DNA from: an uncultured Clostridiaceae bacterium
GTDB taxonomy: Bacteria > Bacillota > Clostridia > Lachnospirales > Lachnospiraceae
Length of the DNA stretch: 5,026 nucleotides
Direction of reading: 5' to 3'
Assembly: GCA_949841235.1 (NCBI GenBank)
Contig: CATKZA010000157.1
Coordinates: 1-5,026 of the forward strand
Shown one piece after another: positions 1 through 5,026 of the stretch; position 1 is the first letter of the stretch; the number at the start of each line of letters is the position of its first letter. Position numbers and translations under genes: made by a program. Below the pieces are notes generated by a model. It was not told the origin of the DNA. It was given only the letters and a program-made list of their open reading frames with translations, and searched no databases.

Positions 1-780
1 GTATTTTACCCAACTGCATGATAAAAACAGGCCGTTTATCAAACAAATTACAAGTAAGCTGAATTCGTAGACAAGGGAAAGAAAGCCTGCTACATTGGGT
101 TTTGCGGAAGTATCCGATGCTGCCGGGTATGCGTAGCCCCCTTCCGGCAGGGAGATTTCCCCGCTCCACACGGTTACGCTTGCATCGGGGACATTGCAGT
201 TGTAATTGCCATTGGTGCAGGATGCCCCGCCATATGACCCGGCACTTGAAAAATCTGCTAGGTATATCAGATTGCAAACCAGTTCTTCGGCTATCTCCCC
301 AACATCCTCCCTGATATCCTCCACCTGTTCCACCGTAGGAACCGCCCCCGGCTTTACATGAATCGTCACTTGTTCCGAACTGCCCACTATGATATTCATT
401 CTGTAGGTGATCTCAGACAAGCCCGCATCAGCAAAGGGCGGCATGTAATCCGTCCGTTCTCCCGAAACGCTCACAGCATATAAGACCTCATTCCCCTGTC
501 CATCCTCCGCATACAACCCCAATGTCTGGATGTCATACCCCTGATCCAGACCGGCATTTCCAATAGCGGCTATCACCTCGACCTGTGCCGAATCCTTCCT
601 CTCAATCGAAGAGACCAGCACCGTTTGCCTTATCCCAGCCAGTTCCGTCAAAGAGTTCAAATCATCCCTGGCATACCGATGATCCGAAACCGCCATTTTA
701 GTAAATGCGGCAGTTGTCATTTCGGCAACTAACTTTGCTTGCAGTTCCATGCCATCTTTCGTAATGACAAAGTTTTCCAT
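1..780 (-). CDS. Phage tail-collar fibre protein (XkdV-position), 3' end off the window
   Basis: The frame is open for 260 codons from ATG at 780 to the left edge, with no stop, so the gene is partial. The N-terminus (MENFVITKDGMELQAKL, then AAFTKMAVSD) has the look of the phage tail-collar fibre family, whose N-terminal part anchors the fibre to the baseplate. Residues 1-150 contain the usual pattern of a polar start, a YDIQTLGLYAED strand and a YRMNIIVGSSEQVTIHV strand. A short helical stretch (about 150-168, VEQVEDIREDVGEIAEEL) links to a distal part rich in Gly, Ser and Asn (170-260). That part carries all five cysteines (169, 188, 195, 246, 255). The last visible residues (LLVICLINGLFLSCSWVKY) look like closing beta strands, so the true end is probably close. 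The start is set by a Shine-Dalgarno site at 790-795. The fibre would bind the host surface; the receptor cannot be told from sequence. Confidence 0.85.
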   Translation of the reverse strand, partial: MENFVITKDGMELQAKLVAEMTTAAFTKMAVSDHRYARDDLNSLTELAGIRQTVLVSSIERKDSAQVEVIAAIGNAGLDQGYDIQTLGLYAEDGQGNEVLYAVSVSGERTDYMPPFADAGLSEITYRMNIIVGSSEQVTIHVKPGAVPTVEQVEDIREDVGEIAEELVCNLIYLADFSSAGSYGGASCTNGNYNCNVPDASVTVWSGEISLPEGGYAYPAASDTSAKPNVAGFLSLVYEFSLLVICLINGLFLSCSWVKY

Positions 781-789
781 CTTCCCATG

Positions 790-795
790 CCTCCT
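790..795 (-). promoter_or_regulatory. Ribosome binding site of the tail fibre gene
   Basis: AGGAGG on the minus strand lies 9 bases before ATG 780, within the only intergenic gap of the window (781-805). It decides between ATG 780 and a nearer out-of-frame ATG at 788, which is too close to the site and opens no family-like protein. The fibre gene therefore has its own ribosome site and is not start-stop coupled like the upstream genes. Confidence 0.8.
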
Positions 796-805
796 CACAT
801 TCTAA

Positions 806-1375
806 TTATTCAAGCGCATCTCCTGTCAGTTCAGAAGAAATTGAAACCACTGATTTGCGCACCACTGCGCCCGCCAGCACCGCCCTTCCATGAATCTCAC
901 GCATCAGCCTGTTATTCAGGCTATATGCAATATTCTCCGGCAATATCTTCCCCAGCGTCTCTACTACTTCTTTCGTCTGCCCCGGAATATCCATCTTGGT
1001 GGTAATATTCAATGAATAATTCTCCAAATCCCCGGAAATGGAATAGTTGTTTACGCCGCAAATGGCATTTAACTTTTTTACCAGCGTCCGATATGTGTAC
1101 GGTACGGAATGATTCCAGCGAATCAATACCCTTGCCCTTCTCAATTCCAGCGTATCACTTGCATCTGGGACAATTTTCAAGATATGCTCATACTTCTGTA
1201 TGCCCCATTCATCACAATCCGCAATGAACCCATTTTTAAGCACTCTCTGCATATCAGAATCCATTCGATCCGTTTCCGCATTTTCCACCTCCATAATCTG
1301 CCGCATCTCTGCAAATTTCTGCATAACCGGAGGAAGATAATCAATCAGCCTCGTCCTATCCATTCTTTCATCCAT
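806..1375 (-). CDS. DUF2313 (Mu gp48/YmfQ/XkdU-like) baseplate-to-fibre protein
   Basis: A 189-residue protein, a usual length for the Mu gp48/YmfQ family (DUF2313), whose members sit between baseplate J and the tail fibre in PBSX, Mu and P2-like phages. Visible family features are: LIDYLPPVM at 10-18; an acidic helix (28-36); GFIADCDEWGIQKYEHIL at 49-66; TLELRRARVLIRWN at 75-88; PYTYRTLVKKLNAICG at 92-107; and LPENIAY at 145-151. The family is a structural tail protein placed at the wedge tip, where it carries fibres; its exact contacts here are inferred from gene order. The start ATG 1375 overlaps the end of the J gene by 8 bases (ATGGATGA), and AGGTGA at 1381-1386 gives a good ribosome site with 5 bases of spacing. 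A second Met at residue 5 is a less likely start. The stop is TAA at 806-808. Confidence 0.92.
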   Translation of the reverse strand: MDERMDRTRLIDYLPPVMQKFAEMRQIMEVENAETDRMDSDMQRVLKNGFIADCDEWGIQKYEHILKIVPDASDTLELRRARVLIRWNHSVPYTYRTLVKKLNAICGVNNYSISGDLENYSLNITTKMDIPGQTKEVVETLGKILPENIAYSLNNRLMREIHGRAVLAGAVVRKSVVSISSELTGDALE

Positions 1376-2588
1376 TCACATCACCTCTTACTGGGATTTC
1401 ATCTTCCTCAAGCGTTATATTATTAGAAATTCCATTAATTCTAACATCCGATATGTCCACAATTCCCTCCAGAAGCAAAAGCCTTGCCTCCACCTGACTT
1501 GTCCTGACAACCAAATAATCGGTGGCACTCCATGCCTCTGCCAATTCCATCAAATACTCGTCAATCGTTTCTTCAATGGATTTTTCCATTAAGGCGAAAT
1601 GATAACCCTCTTTGTATGTAATTGACATGTCAAATCGAATTGGCACTTCATGCACTCCCTGAACCTTCACGACATGGCCAATGGGGGCAAGTCCGTCCCC
1701 CTCTCCAGTCCTCTGATCCGGGTCTAAAACGTTTTGAACATTCTGTACCAATGTCTGGGATGGGGATTTAAATTCTGACGTAATAATATAGCATTTCACT
1801 GTACCTCCAACAGTCAGCAATCTATTATCCGCCGCCATATAAACCCTGCTTAGCCAATCGTATACATCTGCATCTAGCGTTACCTCTGATTGCTGCTCAT
1901 ACCATTGGCGAACCTTGTCATTAGGAATCATGGATGCCGGATCATAGCCAAACTTCCATGCCCTGATTATCTTGCAATCGCCAACGCCATCTATATCATT
2001 CACCTTTTCCTTATAATCTTGCTTATTTCCCCCAAAGCCCTCATTGTCGAAAGACGAAAAATAGCGTTCACGAAATGCCTCAACATCCTCCTCCTCTTCA
2101 CCCGGTATCAAGATCTCTGTAATAGCCGCCGACTGCATGTCATTGATATCACTTTCAGTTTCTATTGCAAGCAACTCCCCTAACTGCTGATTTCCAGCAA
2201 TGCCAGCCGTTTCACATGTCAGCTGGTATGCTCCCATTTCCCTGTCTATCTCTGACGTTACCGCATAATTCAAAGCATTCAGGCAAAAACGGTCTCCAAC
2301 GGAAATCGGCGTACTGGCCGGACGAACCTCCATCTTGCATTTTGCATATGTTTCTTCTTTCGGAAAAATCCCCCTCTCTGCTGCCCTCTTAATCAAATAA
2401 TAATACGAACTTGAATCGGCGAACACTTCATCCATGACCATATCCAGGGCTATGTAAAAATTTGCCAGTTCCATTGCAGCAGGTGCCAGCGCATCATAAA
2501 TGACAGAACCTTCCCTTTTATCCAAATCATCACTGACATTGGACAGCATCCGATCAATGAGAGTGTCATAGTCAAGTTCCTCAAACAT
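1368..2588 (-). CDS. Baseplate J-like wedge protein (XkdT-like)
   Basis: A 406-residue baseplate J family protein, related to P2 gpJ, Mu gp47 and T4 gp6, which forms the ring of wedges around the hub and drives the baseplate change that releases the sheath. Family landmarks are clear: KREGSVIYDALAPAAMEL at 24-41; YYLIKRAAERGI at 63-74; GIAGNQQLGEL at 129-139; EEEEDVEAFRERYF at 164-177; GGNKQDY at 186-192; GVGDCKI at 201-207; and APIGHVV at 301-307. Residues about 212-256 form an extra stretch before the GGTVKCYII strand (261-269) that many relatives lack. The start ATG 2588 shares one base with the upstream stop (TAATG) and has GGAGGTGG at 2596-2603, 7 bases away. The stop TGA overlaps the DUF2313 start. 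Gene order and motifs make this assignment firm. Confidence 0.95.
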   Translation of the reverse strand: MFEELDYDTLIDRMLSNVSDDLDKREGSVIYDALAPAAMELANFYIALDMVMDEVFADSSSYYYLIKRAAERGIFPKEETYAKCKMEVRPASTPISVGDRFCLNALNYAVTSEIDREMGAYQLTCETAGIAGNQQLGELLAIETESDINDMQSAAITEILIPGEEEEDVEAFRERYFSSFDNEGFGGNKQDYKEKVNDIDGVGDCKIIRAWKFGYDPASMIPNDKVRQWYEQQSEVTLDADVYDWLSRVYMAADNRLLTVGGTVKCYIITSEFKSPSQTLVQNVQNVLDPDQRTGEGDGLAPIGHVVKVQGVHEVPIRFDMSITYKEGYHFALMEKSIEETIDEYLMELAEAWSATDYLVVRTSQVEARLLLLEGIVDISDVRINGISNNITLEEDEIPVRGDVNG

Positions 2589-3034
2589 TATATTTCCACC
2601 TCCGTCTCTATTCCTTCTATTATTTCTTCCTCCGCCGTAATCACGGTAAATGTAACGGACAATGTGTTTCGCCCTATTCGTACCACATTGAAGTCTTCCA
2701 CGGACTCAATTCTGTCATCAGCAGTCAAAGCGTCTTGAATCCGCAATTTCACCTCACTCATTGCATAATTGGCGGGCTTCCCTATCAGATCAAACAGTTC
2801 TATTCCATAATCCCAAGAATAAATCTCATGCGCATACCGTTCCGTGCTGATTATTTTCATAATCGCCTGTCTCAATGCCGCCTCCTCATCGACAGTTCCA
2901 AGAAATATGTTATCCTTGCGCACATCTTCTGTCATTACCATTGCATATGTCTTTGATGGCTCTGCCTCCACGTCAAAATCCGCTTCTAATTCCTCTTCCA
3001 TTTCTTCATCATAATTATCATCATTCGGAAGCAT
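2588..3034 (-). CDS. DUF2634 / gp25-like baseplate wedge protein (XkdS-like)
   Basis: A small baseplate protein of the DUF2634/gp25-like group. In T4 and in contractile injection systems the gp25 fold ties wedge to sheath and starts sheath polymerisation; that role is assumed by family here. The core runs from about residue 29. It includes the TYAMVMTEDVRKDNI entry, EAALRQAIMKIISTERYAHEIY at 51-72 in which the TERY segment is typical, and SWDYGIELFDLIG at 73-85. It ends in alternating beta strands (NTLSVTFTVITAEEEII). The first 25 residues are unusually acidic (13 Asp/Glu) and look disordered. ATG 3034 is chosen, giving 148 residues, because it overlaps the upstream stop by one base (TGATG) and has AGGGTGG at 3042-3048, 7 bases away. 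TTG at 3037 would add one residue. The stop TAA shares a base with the J start. Confidence 0.9.
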   Translation of the reverse strand: MLPNDDNYDEEMEEELEADFDVEAEPSKTYAMVMTEDVRKDNIFLGTVDEEAALRQAIMKIISTERYAHEIYSWDYGIELFDLIGKPANYAMSEVKLRIQDALTADDRIESVEDFNVVRIGRNTLSVTFTVITAEEEIIEGIETEVEI

Positions 3035-3351
3035 CAACTCACCACCCTGTCTATCACGGCAAACTCCTGACCGCCGGCTTTCCGTATCATCAGAATCCTA
3101 TCCCCTTTGCGAAGTCCGTTCTTTATTTGACACTTCCTTGCCGCCCCATCCAATTCCATCTCTACTTCATAATCTGTCACATTTCTTGCAAGATGAAGAA
3201 ATGCTTCCTCCAGAATGATGGAATTAGACACCTTAACTTCTAATGGATTTGTTTTTATTACGGTTCCTATCTGGTAATCGCAAGGGTTTCCGGCATTTAC
3301 CGCTTCAACCGCTATTCGCTTAATCAACTGGACTAAATTTGCACTAGCCAC
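3034..3351 (-). CDS. DUF2577 baseplate protein (XkdR-like)
   Basis: A 105-residue DUF2577 protein, occupying the XkdR place between hub and gp25-like gene. Visible features are an N-terminal helix (NLVQLIKRIAVEAVNAGNP, 5-23), then an all-beta part: YQIGTVIKTNPLEVKVS at 26-42, LEEAFLHLARN at 47-57, GLRKGDRILMIR at 79-90 and GGQEFAVIDRVV at 93-104. The GDRILMIR and GGQEFAVIDR strands are the hallmark of the family and resemble the OB-like folds of tail spike and hub proteins. Its precise role in the particle is not known to me. The start is GTG 3351, not the in-frame GTG 3360, because the latter lies inside the Shine-Dalgarno site itself. The gene overlaps the hub gene by 8 bases (GTGGCTAG) and its stop TGA overlaps the next ATG by one base. 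Confidence 0.9.
   Translation of the reverse strand: MASANLVQLIKRIAVEAVNAGNPCDYQIGTVIKTNPLEVKVSNSIILEEAFLHLARNVTDYEVEMELDGAARKCQIKNGLRKGDRILMIRKAGGQEFAVIDRVVS
3042..3048 (-). promoter_or_regulatory. Ribosome binding site of the gp25-like gene
   Basis: AGGGTGG on the minus strand, 7 bases before ATG 3034, inside the final codons of the DUF2577 gene. It favours ATG 3034 over the adjoining TTG 3037. The site is weaker than those of the neighbouring genes, so reinitiation through the TGATG stop-start junction may supply much of the translation; that last point is inference. Confidence 0.55.
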
Positions 3352-4894
3352 TAAAATCACCTCCCGAAAGGACTAAATCCATAGAATGCTGCCTGTTATT
3401 GAAAATATGGGTTACTTTCTCCACCATCATATAGTTTGCAACCTTGATATCATATAAATCCAACATGACAGGGACAAGAGAACCGGCACGGACGCTCTTA
3501 TTCCCAATCACGCCTGACACAGCCAAATTCCGCTGTTTTTTATTGTAAAGCTTCAGCAATGCCTTCGACTTCAATTTCCCAATATCAGGATTGTCAATTT
3601 TATCAACATATTGCAAAACTCCCCATTTGTTTATGTTCTTTGAATGCCTTGTGACATAAAGGTCATACGACCCTTTCTTTTTATTTTCGTATATCAGTTT
3701 TATCTGATTATACACATCGGAATCAATGCTGACCTTATATGTAAACTCCTCCCCGGTTTCCTTGTCCACCAGACAGGAATTTACCTTCATGCCAGAGACA
3801 TCTGCCAAGCGCAATTTGCCGCATTTGTCATACAGGACATATACCTTCCCCTTAACCATCAGGGTATCATCCAGTGCATTTTGGATTATATCAAACAGTG
3901 TAGCATTATCCTCTACTGCTGACCTTTTGTAACCTGTATCTGCCAATTTCCCGCAGTTTAATTTGAATCTTTCTGCAATCATCTTAACCACTTGGCTGGC
4001 AGTTTTGCTTTTGTACACCAACGTTTCCTTATTTTTTAAATACCGCAGCTGGTCATAAGCGGTATATGAGACAAATCCATCTTTCTTAATCTGCCTTGCA
4101 AAAACATAGCCAAAGAAAAAGTTCCTCCCATCCACCGTTACCAGCACCTCGTTTCCTTCAGTAATCTTATACTTTTTATCATATTTTGCTTCAAAGGTAA
4201 GTTTTCCAGGCGTTCCGCTTCGTTCCCATGCAATTTTCATCCCCTCCTGCACTGGAACCGTGTGTCTTTTCTTCCCATTTTTCACGGTTACTGTCACAAT
4301 TCCATTTGGCAGTTTCCCAGTCTCTTTCACATCGGCTTTAATTTTCGTGCTTTTCTTGCTCTGTTTCTCCTTCCTTTTCAGCACCTTCTTCAAGTACGCC
4401 AATTCCTTTTTGCTGGACTTCTTTTTTGAACTGCTGCCCGAACCAGACCCTGAACTGCTCGAATCATTGAGGTACTTATATTTCGGCGTTCCATAACCAG
4501 TGATAGTCGCATTGGATAGGGGGTATGTTCTCCTTGCCACCTTATTGGAGGTATTCCCTTCTATTGTATGTAGCGTACTGCCACTGACCTTCTCCCCGAT
4601 TCCCACATGGCTTCTCCCAGTCTTGAAATACACGATATCCCCACGCTTCGGCGTGTATTTTCCCTTGTAGCGGAAAAGCCCCTTTTTCTTAAACCATGCC
4701 ATTCCCGCTGACGTGGATGCAGTCTTTGGAACAATGGAGGTACTCACGCCAGCCTGATTTGCGCACCATGAAACGAACATATGGCACCACGCCGCACCAT
4801 TCATTCCATACCACTTCCCATATTTGGTCGAATTGCGCCCCTGCTCCCTCGTTCCAATCTCGCCTATGGCTACATCGACAATATCTTTCCCCAT
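3344..4894 (-). CDS. CHAP-domain peptidoglycan hydrolase fused to XkdQ-like tail hub protein
   Basis: A 516-residue fusion. Residues 1-140 are a CHAP cysteine amidase/peptidase domain: the catalytic Cys37 in AAWCHMFVSWCANQAG, His96 in GRSHVGIGEKV, and Glu112/Asn114 in TIEGN, preceded by RGDIVYF. All expected active-site residues are present. Residues 144-187 are a Ser/Gly run followed by a Lys/Glu-rich, probably helical linker. Residues about 188-516 resemble the XkdQ/gpD-like hub (gp27 type): WERSGTPGKLTFEA, GNEVLVTVDGRNFFFGYVF, SYTAYDQLRYLKN, and a closing MMVEKVTHIFNNRQHSMDLVL. The hub would form the central ring under the tail tube and the CHAP end would cut the wall during injection, as gp5 plus gp27 do in T4. 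ATG 4894 has GGGAGGGGAG at 4900-4909 and overlaps the LysM gene by 25 bases. Stand-alone endolysin is excluded by the long hub half and the setting. Confidence 0.92.
   Translation of the reverse strand: MGKDIVDVAIGEIGTREQGRNSTKYGKWYGMNGAAWCHMFVSWCANQAGVSTSIVPKTASTSAGMAWFKKKGLFRYKGKYTPKRGDIVYFKTGRSHVGIGEKVSGSTLHTIEGNTSNKVARRTYPLSNATITGYGTPKYKYLNDSSSSGSGSGSSSKKKSSKKELAYLKKVLKRKEKQSKKSTKIKADVKETGKLPNGIVTVTVKNGKKRHTVPVQEGMKIAWERSGTPGKLTFEAKYDKKYKITEGNEVLVTVDGRNFFFGYVFARQIKKDGFVSYTAYDQLRYLKNKETLVYKSKTASQVVKMIAERFKLNCGKLADTGYKRSAVEDNATLFDIIQNALDDTLMVKGKVYVLYDKCGKLRLADVSGMKVNSCLVDKETGEEFTYKVSIDSDVYNQIKLIYENKKKGSYDLYVTRHSKNINKWGVLQYVDKIDNPDIGKLKSKALLKLYNKKQRNLAVSGVIGNKSVRAGSLVPVMLDLYDIKVANYMMVEKVTHIFNNRQHSMDLVLSGGDFSG
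3356..3365 (-). promoter_or_regulatory. Near-perfect ribosome binding site deciding the DUF2577 start
   Basis: GGGAGGTGAT on the minus strand matches the 3' end of bacterial 16S rRNA at nine successive bases (GGAGGTGAT) and is followed by TTTA and GTG 3351. It sits in the last codons of the CHAP-hub gene. It contains the in-frame GTG at 3360, which therefore cannot be the start. Such a strong site suggests the small DUF2577 protein is made in high amount relative to the hub; the site is seen, the yield is inferred. Confidence 0.8.
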
Positions 4895-5025
4895 GATTTC
4901 TCCCCTCCCGGCAGTTTCAATTTGGTGCCGGGATAAATCCAGTACCCATTGCTGGAAGATTTCCTTCCATGCTTCTTTGCAGCCGCTTCGATGGTTTTCT
5001 TATTCAGCTTATAAATGCCTTTGCG
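4870..5025 (-). CDS. LysM-domain tail protein, C-terminal end only (XkdP-like)
   Basis: Only the last 51 codons are visible, ending at TAG 4870-4872; the rest lies beyond the right edge. The visible part reads RKGIYKLNKKTIEAAAKKHG, a Lys/Ser-rich loop, then YWIYPGTKLKLPGG. This is the second half of a LysM domain: the helix after the Asn, then the conserved IYPGxxLxLP closing strand. LysM binds N-acetylglucosamine in peptidoglycan. In PBSX-like tails this protein (XkdP) follows the tape measure and precedes the hub, and is thought to sit at the tail tip. The last residues after the domain (EKSWGKILSM) are read through the start of the next gene, a 25-base overlap in another frame. The start and any N-terminal domain cannot be seen. 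Confidence 0.82.
   Translation of the reverse strand, partial: RKGIYKLNKKTIEAAAKKHGRKSSSNGYWIYPGTKLKLPGGEKSWGKILSM
4900..4909 (-). promoter_or_regulatory. Ribosome binding site of the CHAP-hub gene
   Basis: GGGAGGGGAG on the minus strand lies 5 to 14 bases before ATG 4894, within the codons for the LPGGE end of the LysM protein. It supports ATG 4894, which puts the typical CHAP N-terminus (MGKDIVDVAIGEIGTRE) at residue 1 and makes a 25-base overlap with the upstream gene. Confidence 0.7.
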
Positions 5026-5026
5026 C

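Noticed and set aside
1..80. Hydrophobic run at the end of the visible fibre (LLVICLINGLFL), as a membrane segment or a frameshift scar
   Set aside because: The frame stays open to the edge, and the pattern fits closing beta strands of a distal fibre domain. The two other minus-strand frames give either early stops or a protein unlike the family.
1..290. Diversity-generating retroelement variable region or invertible fibre cassette
   Set aside because: No reverse transcriptase, template repeat, recombinase or convincing inverted repeat is visible in the window. The divergence of the fibre end alone does not support it.
781..805. Promoter or terminator in the gap before the fibre gene
   Set aside because: The gap is 25 bases and is filled by the ribosome site. 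There is no room for a promoter, and no hairpin with a T run is seen.
3034..3360. DUF2577 starting at GTG 3360 (108 residues)
   Set aside because: That GTG is part of the Shine-Dalgarno sequence GGGAGGTGAT. GTG 3351 has proper spacing and gives the family-like start MASANLV.
102..4896. Plus-strand open frames of 66-122 codons scattered over the window
   Set aside because: They lie opposite well-supported minus-strand genes, have low-complexity or family-free translations, and lack convincing ribosome sites.

Overview
The window is a tightly packed stretch of the tail and baseplate module of a contractile-tailed (myovirus-type) prophage, or of a phage-tail-like particle. All seven genes lie on the minus strand, so transcription runs from right (5026) to left (1). 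The gene order matches the PBSX/XkdP-V series of Bacillus and clostridial prophages. It reads: LysM protein (XkdP-like, only its end in view); a CHAP hydrolase fused to a tail hub (XkdQ-like); DUF2577 (XkdR-like); DUF2634/gp25-like (XkdS-like); baseplate J (XkdT-like); DUF2313 (XkdU-like); and a tail-collar fibre (XkdV-like, running off the left edge).

The host is probably a member of the Firmicutes, and a clostridial (Lachnospiraceae-like) one seems most likely. The reasons are strong GGAGGTGAT-type Shine-Dalgarno sites, a moderate base composition by eye, and the PBSX-like order with an XkdQ-type hub. This is inference; no host gene, attachment site, integrase, head gene or lysis gene is in view.

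Layout by region: 4870-5025 is the end of the LysM tail protein. 3344-4894 is the CHAP-hub fusion, which combines a peptidoglycan-cutting domain with the central hub ring. 3034-3351 and 2588-3034 encode two small baseplate proteins, and 1368-2588 encodes the baseplate wedge protein J. 806-1375 encodes the DUF2313 protein that joins wedge and fibre. 1-780 is the receptor-binding tail fibre, with a conserved N-terminal attachment part and a divergent distal part. Five of the six gene junctions overlap (25, 8, 1, 1 and 8 bases). The only gap is the 25 bases before the fibre gene, so the block almost certainly forms one translationally coupled late transcript. I see no promoter, terminator, RNA gene, repeat array or mobile element inside it.

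Together the proteins build the tip of an injection device. The hub and LysM/CHAP parts open the cell wall, the gp25-like and J proteins form the wedge that triggers sheath contraction, and DUF2313 plus the fibre hold and present the receptor-binding domain. Two start sites were reassigned from the sequence: DUF2577 at GTG 3351 and the gp25-like protein at ATG 3034.
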